64,000 nucleotides of DNA from Thalassotalea algicola (GTDB lineage: Bacteria > Pseudomonadota > Gammaproteobacteria > Enterobacterales > Alteromonadaceae): positions 62,001 through 126,000 of the forward strand of contig NZ_JABBXH010000001.1 of NCBI RefSeq assembly GCF_012932965.1, written 5' to 3'. Numbering within the stretch: position 1 is the stretch's first letter; each line of letters opens with the position of its first letter. A program made the translations under genes and the position numbers. Of the stretch, positions 8,920 through 18,734 are shown piece after piece. The notes beneath the pieces were generated by a model that did not search any database, had not been told where the DNA came from, and saw only the letters and a list, made by a program, of their open reading frames with translations.

Positions 8920-9576
8920 GTTATTTCCTTCCCAATATTTTAATTATATTTTTATAAATATTTATTTTTTGTTTTTTCTTAGTTGAACTTTATTCGTGTT
9001 AAAGCAACACAAAACGACTAAGGACAATTATTTATAAAACAGCTACTAGGGCTTTACAAGTATGTGACAAGTGAAAATTTTGCTTTTATGTTGACAATAC
9101 AGATTTTTTTTAGCCCAAATACGAAGTGGTTGAATAGTTTTTAATAAACAACGATTAATCTATAGCCGACAGTCTACGTATCCTGTGGGGAATTGCTTCC
9201 AATTTAAACATGCGAAGGATTTCGTAATTAAATGAATAGAAAATAAACCTGAAAATAATAAAAATTGACTAAAAAAATACTGTTTAATTTGTAAACAATT
9301 CTGAACTTTTCATCAAACAGCGCTTTATTCTCTTAAAAGTTAACAAAATGTTAACAATGTGAACATTTACTTACATTGACAATTTCTCTGCGTTAGCGCT
9401 CAAACGACGAACAATAAGGTGAATAATTAAACGACGAGCATGTATAGCTATGCACTAGTAGACTATAATCTAGCTAAATACAGTTGAATTAAACGCACTA
9501 AAGTTTTCATTAGCAAGGTAGCCAGTTAAAACAATTATGGACTTATTTTCGAGCAGCTCTTTTATCGAGGTTTACC
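8920..9576. other. Long AT-rich non-coding stretch
   Basis: About 650 bases between the divergent TonB receptor and DUF3718 genes. I see no gene, RNA gene or repeat here. It must hold the receptor promoter on the minus strand. On the plus strand a TATAAT at 9464-9469, with a poor -35 (TGTATA, spacing 17), is a candidate promoter for the DUF3718 gene. A lone consensus TTGACA at 9376-9381 has no matching -10. Confidence 0.5.
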
Positions 9577-9915
9577 ATGTTCAAAAATATAGTATTACTA
9601 TCAGCAGTGGTATTTTTCGTGTTACCACTGACAATTGAAGCTAATAACTTGGCACAATCTACCTGTGAATATATTGCAGCAGACAATAAAAAGCGTCTAC
9701 GAGCGCTGCTTAAAGACAATCGGTTAAAAGTAAAAACGCTTAATAAAATGGTCTTTTGCGATAATAAAGATATTTTGCTTTTTGCAGATGAGAAAAAAGC
9801 ATTTGAAGTGGGAAAAATGATTGTTAAGAAGTTACCCAAAAAAATAATAAGAAAAGCGCTGCCGTCACTGCAACATGAAGCATTAATAACGGCGGCAAAT
9901 GATAGGGTAAACTAG
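9577..9915 (+). CDS. DUF3718-family secreted small protein
   Basis: A 112-residue protein with a signal peptide (MFKNIVLLSAVVFFVLPLTIEA, cleavage near residue 22). The mature part matches what I know of the DUF3718 family: an N-terminal NLAQSTCEYIAADNKKRLRALLKDN, then two conserved cysteines (first in STCEY, second in FCDNKD) that could form a disulfide, and a basic C-terminal helix. DUF3718 proteins are common in Alteromonadales and Vibrionales and have no known function. The gene runs convergently into the alpha-glucosidase gene, and the two stop codons overlap by three bases (9912-9915), so no terminator separates them. Confidence 0.8.
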   Translation: MFKNIVLLSAVVFFVLPLTIEANNLAQSTCEYIAADNKKRLRALLKDNRLKVKTLNKMVFCDNKDILLFADEKKAFEVGKMIVKKLPKKIIRKALPSLQHEALITAANDRVN

Positions 9916-11555
9916 TTCACTAATTTACAGCGAAAGTAAGCAGCACCAAATCCTGGTAGGTTTATTTCGTTATTGTAAATGGAAACGGGCTCAAATCCGT
10001 GACCATCAAGCGCTTCTGCAACAACATTATCAGCAAGCGGAAACGCCTGTTCACTACAGTCAAAATTAAAACACGCTAATATCGTTTGGCCTTGATATTC
10101 GCGGACAAACGCTAGTATATGCTCTGAGGCATCTAAAAACTGGATATCGCCATATCGTAATTCCGAAACAGTTTTACGCCATGCCATAAATGATTGGTAA
10201 TGGTTCAACGGCGAAGATTTACTTTGTTGCTGCTTAGCAATTGCATTAACTTTATGGACTTCGACAACTGGCAGCCAAGTACTTTCAGCGTCAGAAAAGC
10301 CACCATTGGTTACATGGTCTTGCCAAGGCATAGGAGTGCGGCAACCATCGCGCCCTTTGAAGTTTGGCCAAAATGCTATGCCGTATGGGTCTTGCAATTG
10401 CTCAAAGGCAATATCTGCTTCGACCAACCCAAGCTCTTCACCTTGATAGCTACAAATACTGCCACGAAGAGAAGCCAACATAGCATTAAACATTTTGACT
10501 TGCGCAGAATTAGCTTTAGCTTTGTCAGCTTGATTCCAGCGTGAAGCTACTCGCTGTACGTCATGGTTTCCGATCGCCCAGCAAGGCCAGCCATCAGATA
10601 AGTTCGCTTCTAACTCTTCAATCGTTTGACGAATATATTTAGGCGAATAATCTTCTGTCAACAATTCAAAGCTATAAGCCATATGCAAGCGCTTATCACC
10701 TTTAGTGTATTGAGACATAGTTAACAGCGAGTCTTCAGATGAAATTTCACCTAAGGTCACCACTCCTGGGTACTTGTCCATTAGTGCACGAATTTCTTCC
10801 ATAAACCCAACGTTTTCAGGTTGAGTATTATTAAAATAATGGTACTGGAAGGCATACGGGTTATCTTCACTAAACCCTCGACCTTTGCGCTCATGTGCAG
10901 GTTTTGCTGGATTATCTCTAAGCTCTTTATCGTGATAACAAAAATTAATCGCATCCAACCGGAAACCATCTACACCTTTTTTCAACCAATATTCGACATT
11001 ATCCAGTACCTGCTGACGAACCTCGTCATTATGAAAATTTAAATCTGGTTGTTCAGTTAAAAAATTATGTAAGTAGTATTGTTGACGCCTAGGTTCCCAT
11101 TGCCACGCCCCGCCACCAAAAATTGATAACCAATTATTAGGCGGCGTACCATCTTCATTAGCATCAGCCCAAACATACCAATCAGCTTTATCATTATTAC
11201 GACTTTCACGGCTTTCTAAAAACCAAGGATGCTGATCTGAAGTATGACTTAATACCTGATCGATAATAACTTTAATATCCATCGATTTAGCATGTGACAT
11301 TAATTCATCAAAATCATCCATGGTGCCAAACATCGGGTCGATGTCACGATAATCACTAATATCGTAGCCAAAATCTTTCATCGGTGATTTAAAAAAAGGT
11401 GAAATCCAAATAGCATCAACGCCTAAGCTTTTTATATAAGGCAGCTTTTGAATTATCCCCTGAAGATCGCCAATCCCATCGTTATTGGCATCCATAAAAC
11501 TTCGTGGGTAAATTTGATAAATGACGGCACCGCGCCACCAAGGTTGTTGTTGCAT
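9912..11555 (-). CDS. GH13 alpha-glucosidase (GH13_23-like), cytoplasmic
   Basis: The enzyme releases glucose from the non-reducing end of malto-oligosaccharides or isomalto-oligosaccharides. From the ATG at 11553-11555 it has 547 residues and no signal peptide. It starts with WWRGAVIYQIYPRSFMD, typical of oligo-1,6-glucosidase/alpha-glucosidase proteins. The four GH13 regions are visible: DQVLSHTSDQHPWF, GFRLDAINF with the nucleophile Asp near residue 200, LGEISSED with the acid/base Glu near 268, and IGNHDVQR near 330. A TTG ten codons upstream is possible but has no ribosome site. It is divergent from glgP with two copies of the palindromic operator in the shared promoter region, placing it in the maltodextrin regulon. 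alpha-1,4 versus alpha-1,6 preference cannot be settled here. Confidence 0.9.
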   Translation of the reverse strand: MQQQPWWRGAVIYQIYPRSFMDANNDGIGDLQGIIQKLPYIKSLGVDAIWISPFFKSPMKDFGYDISDYRDIDPMFGTMDDFDELMSHAKSMDIKVIIDQVLSHTSDQHPWFLESRESRNNDKADWYVWADANEDGTPPNNWLSIFGGGAWQWEPRRQQYYLHNFLTEQPDLNFHNDEVRQQVLDNVEYWLKKGVDGFRLDAINFCYHDKELRDNPAKPAHERKGRGFSEDNPYAFQYHYFNNTQPENVGFMEEIRALMDKYPGVVTLGEISSEDSLLTMSQYTKGDKRLHMAYSFELLTEDYSPKYIRQTIEELEANLSDGWPCWAIGNHDVQRVASRWNQADKAKANSAQVKMFNAMLASLRGSICSYQGEELGLVEADIAFEQLQDPYGIAFWPNFKGRDGCRTPMPWQDHVTNGGFSDAESTWLPVVEVHKVNAIAKQQQSKSSPLNHYQSFMAWRKTVSELRYGDIQFLDASEHILAFVREYQGQTILACFNFDCSEQAFPLADNVVAEALDGHGFEPVSIYNNEINLPGFGAAYFRCKLVN

Positions 11556-11679
11556 GAATAATCCATGTTGCTTTTGCCGTTGCAAATATCAAGAAAGCCT
11601 TCTCTGAACAAAGCACAGCAATCGTTTATTTATAGTTACTGGTCAGGATAAGTAGCACTAAGTGAATGTGCAACATAGC

Positions 11680-11693
11680 TGCATACGTATGCA
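11680..11693. promoter_or_regulatory. Palindromic operator 1 (maltodextrin regulon)
   Basis: TGCATACGTATGCA, a perfect 14-base palindrome in the divergent promoter region of the alpha-glucosidase and glgP genes. The ACGT-centred shape is typical of LacI-family operators. Confidence 0.8.
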
Positions 11694-11719
11694 TGTGACT
11701 TGGGTTAATGAATATTCGA

Positions 11720-11733
11720 TGCATACGTATGTA
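11720..11733. promoter_or_regulatory. Palindromic operator 2 (maltodextrin regulon)
   Basis: TGCATACGTATGTA, one mismatch from the perfect palindrome, starting 40 bases after operator 1. About four helical turns separate the pair, which would let two repressor dimers sit on the same face. Confidence 0.75.
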
Positions 11734-11875
11734 GATGATTGCTCTACTAACCCACTTCAGCATAATTTTGTATAAACCCGAAATAACACTGAAAAAAGGT
11801 GTCCATTTGCTCGGACCTAAGTGAAAGGAACTCTAAAGCCGAGCAGCTGATATCTAAAAAAATAAAGAATCCATT

Positions 11876-14326
11876 ATGGCTAAACCTAAATTAACTCCAG
11901 CAGAGCTGACCAAGCGCATTGAGCATCATTTACAATTCACTCTTGGTGAGGTTGCAGATAAAGAAAATAAACAAGCCTATTGGCGTGCTACCTGTTTAGC
12001 AATCAATGAAGCGGTGATCTCTAAATTACAAACCACCCGCGCTCGCCAACAAGAAAAACAGGTTAAAAGTGTAAACTACCTATCACTTGAATATTTGATG
12101 GGCAGAATGCTGTCGAACAACCTTCACAATTTAGGCGTTTTTGAAGCTGCAGAAAAAGCATTAAAAAACTTCGACATGGAATTAAGTGATTTATGTGAAC
12201 AAGGTGCAGACCTTGCGCTAGGCAATGGCGGTTTAGGTCGACTAGCGGCGTGTTTCCTAGACTCACTTGCTACCTTAGATTATGCAGCAACTGGTTATGG
12301 CGTGCATTATCAACACGGTTTGTTTAAACAGAGCTTTGACCAAGGTCGTCAAATTGAAGAGCCAGATTTATGGCGTGAATTTGGCAGCCCATGGGAAGTG
12401 TGTCGTCCGGAAGCTGCGCAACTCATTCCGCTTTACGGTCATGTAGAACATCAAACACAAGCTGACGGTAGTGTAAAATCTATTTGGCACCCAAGTGTAA
12501 CCTTTAAAGGTGTTCCATGGGATGTGCCAATTGTTGGCTATAACTCAGATACAGTAAATGTACTTCGTCTATGGGAAAGTCGCGCGGTAGATGCCTTTAA
12601 CTGGGATCTATTTAACAACGGTGACTACTTACAAGCGCATAAAACTAACGTGCAAGCCGAAACGGTATCAAAGGTTCTTTATCCGAATGACGAACACGAT
12701 GCAGGTAAAGAACTTCGCTTTATCCAGCAATACTTCTTCTGTGCATGTTCAATAAAAGACATCATTGCCCGTCATCAAGGGCTAAATGGTGTTGATTGGG
12801 CTGCGTTTGCCAATGACACCGCAATCCAACTAAACGACACTCATCCGACTATCGCCATTGTTGAGTTACAACGTACCTTAATTGATGACTATGGGATGAA
12901 CTGGAATGATGCGTGGGCATTATGTCGTAAGGTATTTGCCTACACTAACCATACTTTACTACCTGAAGCGTTAGAAAAATGGTCAGTAAAACTATTCGAA
13001 CGTGTTTTACCTCGTCATCTGGAAATTCTTTACCATATCAATGAGGAATTTTTAAATAATGAAGTAAACGCTAAGTGGCCACACGACTTCCAAATGCGTG
13101 CTAAGTTGTCAATCATCGAAGAAGGTGCTGAGCGAATGGTGCGCATGGCACACCTTTGTGTTGTTACGGCTCATAAAGTTAATGGCGTCGCAGAAATTCA
13201 CTCTAAATTAGTAAAGTCTGATTTATTCCCAGAATTTGATGCCTTGTGGCCAGAGAAATTAACCAACGTTACCAACGGTATAACTCCACGTCGCTGGTTA
13301 AAAGCCTGTAACCCAGAGTTGTCTAAGTTAATTTCTAAGCACGTTAAAAAAGATTGGGCAAAAGATTTAGATAGTCTTAAATCATTGGAAAAGTTAGCTG
13401 ACGATGCCAAATTCCAAAAGGAATTTATGGCAATTAAACGCAATAACAAAGTAAAGCTAGCAGAAGAAATTGAAAGCTTGACCGGCGTAAAAGTAAGCCC
13501 AGATGCAATTTTCGACATACAAATTAAGCGTCTTCACGAATATAAACGTCAGCACCTTAACTTCTTACATATATTGGCGCTATATCACCGACTACTTGAA
13601 AATCCAGATATGGAAATGCACCCACGTGTCTTTATTTTTGGTGCGAAAGCGGCGCCTGGTTACCACTTAGCAAAAGAAATCATTTTTGCTATCAATAAAG
13701 TTGCAGACAAAGTTAATAACGACGTCCGTATTAAAGACAAATTAAAAGTTGTCTTTTTACCTAACTACCGCGTTAGCTTGGCTGAAAAAATCATTCCAGC
13801 TGCTGATGTGTCAGAGCAAATATCAACCGCCGGTAAAGAAGCCTCAGGTACAGGTAATATGAAGTTAGCACTAAATGGTGCAGTAACTATAGGTACACTT
13901 GATGGTGCGAATATCGAAATTGCAGAAGAAGTTGGCGACGATAACATCTTTATATTTGGTAACACGGTAGACCAAGTAAAAGCAATTAAAGCTAGCGGTT
14001 ATAACCCTTATGACTTCTATGAAACTAATAAAGAGCTCACCAAGATCTTAGATTGGCTAGATAGTGACTTCTTTACACCAGGACAGCCTTACGAGCTATC
14101 TGCTATTAAGCACAGCTTGCTTGACGGTGGCGACCCTTACCTAGTCTTGGCTGACTTCCAGTCATACTCTGATGCTCATCATGCACTTGATGTTGCTTAT
14201 CGCGAACCTGCGCGTTGGGCAAAAATGGCGATTTTGAATACCGCTTTAATGGGTAAGTTTAACTCTGATCGTTCAATACAGGATTATGTGAACAATATCT
14301 GGCAACTGACACCTTGTGCAGAATAA
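11876..14326 (+). CDS. glgP: Glycogen/maltodextrin phosphorylase (GT35)
   Basis: The enzyme uses phosphate to release glucose-1-phosphate from alpha-1,4-glucan ends, with pyridoxal phosphate as cofactor. The 816-residue length fits bacterial phosphorylases. Family segments visible include VNYLSLEYLMGRMLSNNL (about 64-81), ALGNGGLGRLAACFLDS, TNGITPRRWLKACNP, IKRLHEYKRQ and the PLP-binding segment EASGTGNMKLALNG (lysine near residue 662) with TIGTLDGANIEI. It is the first gene of the plus-strand run glgP-glgB-glgX-malQ and lies downstream of two palindromic operators. It could equally be called malP; the neighbouring glgB and glgX favour glgP, while malQ and the shared operators favour maltodextrin work. 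A weak terminator follows. Confidence 0.94.
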   Translation: MAKPKLTPAELTKRIEHHLQFTLGEVADKENKQAYWRATCLAINEAVISKLQTTRARQQEKQVKSVNYLSLEYLMGRMLSNNLHNLGVFEAAEKALKNFDMELSDLCEQGADLALGNGGLGRLAACFLDSLATLDYAATGYGVHYQHGLFKQSFDQGRQIEEPDLWREFGSPWEVCRPEAAQLIPLYGHVEHQTQADGSVKSIWHPSVTFKGVPWDVPIVGYNSDTVNVLRLWESRAVDAFNWDLFNNGDYLQAHKTNVQAETVSKVLYPNDEHDAGKELRFIQQYFFCACSIKDIIARHQGLNGVDWAAFANDTAIQLNDTHPTIAIVELQRTLIDDYGMNWNDAWALCRKVFAYTNHTLLPEALEKWSVKLFERVLPRHLEILYHINEEFLNNEVNAKWPHDFQMRAKLSIIEEGAERMVRMAHLCVVTAHKVNGVAEIHSKLVKSDLFPEFDALWPEKLTNVTNGITPRRWLKACNPELSKLISKHVKKDWAKDLDSLKSLEKLADDAKFQKEFMAIKRNNKVKLAEEIESLTGVKVSPDAIFDIQIKRLHEYKRQHLNFLHILALYHRLLENPDMEMHPRVFIFGAKAAPGYHLAKEIIFAINKVADKVNNDVRIKDKLKVVFLPNYRVSLAEKIIPAADVSEQISTAGKEASGTGNMKLALNGAVTIGTLDGANIEIAEEVGDDNIFIFGNTVDQVKAIKASGYNPYDFYETNKELTKILDWLDSDFFTPGQPYELSAIKHSLLDGGDPYLVLADFQSYSDAHHALDVAYREPARWAKMAILNTALMGKFNSDRSIQDYVNNIWQLTPCAE

Positions 14327-14336
14327 ATTGACCAGC

Positions 14337-14372
14337 CTCCCCTTCGCCTAAAAAGAAGGGGAGTAGCTTTTT
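14337..14372 (+). terminator. Attenuator-like hairpin between glgP and glgB
   Basis: Stem CTCCCCTTC (14337-14345), loop of 9, stem GAAGGGGAG (14355-14363), then TAGC and five T. The stem is strong but the T run is displaced, so partial termination or mRNA 3'-end protection of glgP is likely. Confidence 0.65.
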
Positions 14373-14386
14373 ATAGAGGATGTTTA

Positions 14387-16585
14387 ATGAATTCAACCAC
14401 CATAAATCAAGCAGACTTTGATGCCATAGCTAACGCTCAATTAGCCAATCCGTACAATACGCTTGGTTTAAACACCTGCTCTGATACCGGTTATTTAACC
14501 ATCACTACCTTTGTTAGCGGTGCTGATAGTGTTGAAATCATCGATAAAAAAACAGGTAAGTCTGTAGCAAGGCTCAGCCTACAGCACCCTGACGGCGTCT
14601 TTTATAAAAAACTACGTAGGAAAAAGCCTTTCGAATATCGATTAATAATCACTCGAAATGGCAAAACAGAAACGATAGATGACGCTTACCAATTATCACC
14701 AACTTTAGGTGATTTAGACATTCACTTACTTGGCGAAGGAAATCATTTACATCCATATCGAGTAATGGGCGCACAACTTACTAAACACCAAGGTGTAAAC
14801 GGCGTTTCTTTTTCGGTCTGGGCGCCTAATGCAAGTGCTGTTTCCGTTATTGGTGACTTCAATAATTGGGATGGCCGCTGCCATCCGATGCAAAACATTA
14901 ATTACAGTGGTTATTGGAACGTATTTATTCCAAAACTAACAGCGGGATGTCATTACAAATTCGAGCTTAAAGACCGTCAAGGTAATTTGTTACCACTTAA
15001 AGCCGACCCTTACGGAATGCAAGCACAGTATCGCCCTGAAACGGCTTCAATTGTTGCGTCTAATAAAGCATATAAATGGCAAGATAAAGCATGGCTAGCT
15101 AAACGTGAGCAGCGCAATAGTCGAAATGCGGCAATTTCTATATATGAAATTCACTTAGGCTCATGGAAGCGCGATGAAAATGGTAAATTCCTTAACTACC
15201 GAGACATTGCAAAACAACTCATTCCTTATGTGCTTGAAATGGGCTTTAGTCATATTCAACTTATGCCCGTTAGTGAGTTTCCTTTTGATGGCTCGTGGGG
15301 TTACCAACCAGTAGGCTTATTTGCGCCAACCGCTCGATTTGGTAATGCCGATGATTTTCGCTTTTTTATCGACCAATGCCATCAAGCCGATATTGGTGTG
15401 CTCATCGATTGGGTTCCAGGACATTTCCCAGTAGATGACCATGGTTTAAGCCAATTTGATGGCACGCACTTATTTGAACACGCAGATCCTCGCCAAGGCT
15501 ATCATCCCGACTGGAATACACTAATTTATAACTACGGTCGAACCGAAGTAGCAAACTTTTTACGCGCCAGTGCTACGCATTGGCTTGATCGTTTTCACGT
15601 CGATGGTATTCGTGTTGATGCCGTCGCATCCATGCTTTATCTAGATTACAGCCGGGAAGCGGGAGAATGGATACCCAATAAACATGGAGGTCGAGAAAAC
15701 CTTGAAGCTGTTGCTTTTTTACAGCGCTTTAACGAGGAACTCTACCGTGAATATCCGGGTTCGTTTTCAGTTGCAGAAGAGTCAACCTCTTGGCCTGGCG
15801 TATCTAAACCAACCGATATGGGCGGTTTAGGCTTTGGCTATAAGTGGAATATGGGCTGGATGAACGACTCTCTAGAGTATATGAAAAAAGAACCAGTACA
15901 TCGTCAATATCACCATAACGATATGAGCTTTAGCTTAGTTTATGCGTTTGATGAAAATTTTGTTCTGCCTTTAAGTCATGACGAGGTGGTGCACGGAAAA
16001 GGCTCAATCTTAGCAAGAATGCCAGGTGATACGTGGCAACAGTTTGCAAATTTACGTGCTTATTATGGCTTCATGTGGACCCACCCTGGCAAAAAATTAC
16101 TGTTTATGGGCTGCGAATTTGCCCAAGGTAAAGAGTGGAACCATGACGCCGAACTTGACTGGCACCAACTCGATATTCATTGGCACGCAGGAGTTAAACA
16201 ATTGGTGCAAGACTTAAATAAAGTCTATACACAAACGCCTGCGCTGTATCAAAAAGACTGTGAATCCTCAGGTTTTTGTTGGTTAGATCACGACAACGCA
16301 GAGCACTCAATTTTTTCATATGTTAGGTATGGATATGACAACACACCGCCAGCGATTGTTGTTTGCAATTTTACACCACAAGTTCACCACGACTTTGTCA
16401 TCGGTGCGCCAAAAGCAGGTCACTATAGAGAAGTGTTGAACTCTGATGCGGCGATCTACGGTGGCTCAAACCAGGGCAATAGCCATGTTGCAACAACCTC
16501 AGATATGCCTTGGCAGGGCCAAGCTCAGAGCATTGCGATCACCGTTCCACCACTTAGCACGATTGTACTAGTGTTGGAGCAATAA
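14387..16585 (+). CDS. glgB: 1,4-alpha-glucan branching enzyme
   Basis: GlgB cuts an alpha-1,4 chain and rejoins it as an alpha-1,6 branch. The 732-residue protein has an N-terminal extension, a CBM48 domain (about 128-215; FSVWAPNASAVSVIGDFNNWDG) and a GH13_9 catalytic barrel. Visible motifs are the nucleophile in DGIRVDAVASMLYLDYSRE (near 409), the acid/base Glu in VAEESTSWPGV (near 462) and LSHDEVVHGKGS. The length matches E. coli GlgB (728). It sits 60 bases after glgP and only one base separates its stop from the glgX start, so it is in one operon with glgX and malQ. glgC and glgA, which would supply ADP-glucose and elongate glycogen, are not in the window. Confidence 0.95.
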   Translation: MNSTTINQADFDAIANAQLANPYNTLGLNTCSDTGYLTITTFVSGADSVEIIDKKTGKSVARLSLQHPDGVFYKKLRRKKPFEYRLIITRNGKTETIDDAYQLSPTLGDLDIHLLGEGNHLHPYRVMGAQLTKHQGVNGVSFSVWAPNASAVSVIGDFNNWDGRCHPMQNINYSGYWNVFIPKLTAGCHYKFELKDRQGNLLPLKADPYGMQAQYRPETASIVASNKAYKWQDKAWLAKREQRNSRNAAISIYEIHLGSWKRDENGKFLNYRDIAKQLIPYVLEMGFSHIQLMPVSEFPFDGSWGYQPVGLFAPTARFGNADDFRFFIDQCHQADIGVLIDWVPGHFPVDDHGLSQFDGTHLFEHADPRQGYHPDWNTLIYNYGRTEVANFLRASATHWLDRFHVDGIRVDAVASMLYLDYSREAGEWIPNKHGGRENLEAVAFLQRFNEELYREYPGSFSVAEESTSWPGVSKPTDMGGLGFGYKWNMGWMNDSLEYMKKEPVHRQYHHNDMSFSLVYAFDENFVLPLSHDEVVHGKGSILARMPGDTWQQFANLRAYYGFMWTHPGKKLLFMGCEFAQGKEWNHDAELDWHQLDIHWHAGVKQLVQDLNKVYTQTPALYQKDCESSGFCWLDHDNAEHSIFSYVRYGYDNTPPAIVVCNFTPQVHHDFVIGAPKAGHYREVLNSDAAIYGGSNQGNSHVATTSDMPWQGQAQSIAITVPPLSTIVLVLEQ

Positions 16586-16586
16586 T

Positions 16587-18734
16587 ATGGTAACGCCAAT
16601 GAACACAAACTATATCATTACTACTGGACGCTCCTTTCCTATGGGCACTACCGCACGTGATGGTGGCGTAAACTTTACCTTGTTTTCTGCCAATGCTGAA
16701 AAAGTAGAGTTGTGTTTGTTTGATGCGTCAGGGCAACATGAAATTCAACGACTTGAATTACCAGAATTTACCGATGATGTTTGGCATGGTTTCGTGCCCA
16801 ATTTACCTGTAGGCACCTTATATGGCTATCGCGTTTATGGCCCCTTTGATCCGCATAATGGTCATCGTTTTAATCCGCATAAATTATTGCTAGACCCCTA
16901 CGCGAAAAAGTTAGCCGGAAAATTTATCCATCATGAGAGTCATTACAGTTACGACAATAATTCTCGTCAAAAAGACTTAACTTTTGACGTTGAGGACAAT
17001 GCGCCTTATTTACCGAAAGCAGTCATTACTGAGCCATATCCAACATGCTTAACGCATCCACAAGTACGCCGCCGTAATTCACTAATTTACGAAATGCATG
17101 TCAAAGGATTTACAAAGTTAAATACTGCAATCGATGAAAAAATTCGTGGCACCTTTAGAGCACTTTCGGATAAAAGCGTTATCAAGTATTTAACTGAACT
17201 AGGCATAACCGCCATCGAATTATTGCCAGTTCACAGCTTTATTGACGAACCATTTGTTGATGAAAAAGGCTTAAGTAATTTTTGGGGCTACAACAGTTTT
17301 AATTTCTTTGTGCCCCAACAGCGTTACTTAGCATCTAGCGACGTATTAGAGTTTCGCGATATGGTGGAAACATTTCACCATGCTGGCATCGAAGTTATAT
17401 TAGATGTGGTCTACAACCACACCGCCGAAGGAAATGAGCTCGGGCCAACCATAAGTTATCGTGGTATAGATAACGCCAGCTATTACCGCTTATTAGAACA
17501 AGACAAGCGTTATTATTTAAATCACTCAGGGTGTGGCAATACCTTAAATATCGACCACCCTCGTGTACTGCAATTAGTTACTGACAGCCTTCGTTACTGG
17601 GTTGAATGCATGGGCGTTGATGGTTTTCGTTTCGACCTAGCCCCGATTTTAGGGCGTAACAGTTCACATTTTTGCAATACTAATCATTTTTTCACGGCGA
17701 TAAGACAAGATCCTGTGTTATCGCAAGTCAAACTCATTGCCGAGCCTTGGGATATAGGGCCCGGAGGTTATCAACTTGGTCGTTTCCCCAATAGTTGGTT
17801 GGAGTGGAACGATAGATTTCGTGATACAGTGCGTCGATTCTGGCGCGGAGATAAAGGTATGTCTCCGGAATTTGCTCGTCGCTTGCATGGTTCCGCCGAT
17901 ATCTTTGAAAGTCGCAGTAGACGTCCAAGCTCCAGCGTGAACTTCTTAACGTCCCATGATGGCTACACTTTGCACGATTTGGTCACTTTCGAACAGCGCC
18001 ACAACTATGCTAATGGCGAAAATAACCAAGACGGGCACGGCACAAACTATAGCTGTAATTTTGGCCATGAAGGTGAAACGGACAATTTAAGCGTTAATCA
18101 AAAACGTACTCAACAAAAGCGCAACTTATTAGCCACGTTATTTATTTCACAAGGCACGCCGATGTTGCTCGCTGGAGACGAAATCGGCAATAGTCAACGC
18201 GGTAACAATAATGCGTATTGCCAAGACAATGAAATTACTTGGCTTGACTGGCAGCATAGCGACAAAGAGCTATTGGCGTTTGTAAAAAATTTATCGGCAT
18301 TGAGAAAGGCACATCCGCTTTTAAACCGAACCAATTATCAACATGGCCAAGAACACTCTTCAAAGACTGGCCTCGCCGATATCAGCTGGCTTAATTGTCA
18401 TGGCCATACCATGCAAGAAAGCGACTGGCATGACCGAGACATAAAGTGCTTTGCAATGCTGCTTGCTGACACTAATCAAGACAAACTGAGCGAATGGGCA
18501 CATGAGCATGACGATGATGCCATGTTAGTAATATTTAATGCCCATAGCCGAACAATAAACTATCAATTGCCAGCACTTGATGGCCATTGGCAGGTGCTAA
18601 TTAACACCGCTGATTATCAACAAGATGCTAACCCCATAACAATAAAAAGCTCATCCGTAGAGTTGTCTGCACACAGCCTAATGATGTTGAGTTATACACA
18701 TTCAACGACTTCGACAAATAAAGAGAAAATCTAA
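16587..18734 (+). CDS. glgX: Glycogen debranching enzyme GlgX (GH13_11)
   Basis: GlgX hydrolyses alpha-1,6 branches of phosphorylase-limit glycogen. The 715-residue protein has an N-terminal CBM48 (PMGTTARDGGVNFTLFSANAEKVELCLFD) and a GH13_11 barrel with VVYNHTAEGNELGPT, nucleophile in DGFRFDLAPILGR (near 349), acid/base in IAEPWDIGPGGYQLG (near 385) and TSHDGYTLHDLV (near 455). It starts two bases after the glgB stop. The alternative start at Met5 (MNTNYI) is possible. Its stop overlaps the malQ start as TAATG, so the two are translationally coupled. It is somewhat longer than E. coli GlgX (657), the extra lying in the C-terminal part around 600-640. Confidence 0.93.
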   Translation: MVTPMNTNYIITTGRSFPMGTTARDGGVNFTLFSANAEKVELCLFDASGQHEIQRLELPEFTDDVWHGFVPNLPVGTLYGYRVYGPFDPHNGHRFNPHKLLLDPYAKKLAGKFIHHESHYSYDNNSRQKDLTFDVEDNAPYLPKAVITEPYPTCLTHPQVRRRNSLIYEMHVKGFTKLNTAIDEKIRGTFRALSDKSVIKYLTELGITAIELLPVHSFIDEPFVDEKGLSNFWGYNSFNFFVPQQRYLASSDVLEFRDMVETFHHAGIEVILDVVYNHTAEGNELGPTISYRGIDNASYYRLLEQDKRYYLNHSGCGNTLNIDHPRVLQLVTDSLRYWVECMGVDGFRFDLAPILGRNSSHFCNTNHFFTAIRQDPVLSQVKLIAEPWDIGPGGYQLGRFPNSWLEWNDRFRDTVRRFWRGDKGMSPEFARRLHGSADIFESRSRRPSSSVNFLTSHDGYTLHDLVTFEQRHNYANGENNQDGHGTNYSCNFGHEGETDNLSVNQKRTQQKRNLLATLFISQGTPMLLAGDEIGNSQRGNNNAYCQDNEITWLDWQHSDKELLAFVKNLSALRKAHPLLNRTNYQHGQEHSSKTGLADISWLNCHGHTMQESDWHDRDIKCFAMLLADTNQDKLSEWAHEHDDDAMLVIFNAHSRTINYQLPALDGHWQVLINTADYQQDANPITIKSSSVELSAHSLMMLSYTHSTTSTNKEKI

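Noticed and set aside
9376-9381. TTGACA as a promoter -35
   Set aside because: No -10 at a usual distance.
11556-11585. TTG start extending the alpha-glucosidase by ten residues
   Set aside because: No ribosome site, and the family starts just before the WWRGAVIYQIYPRSF segment.
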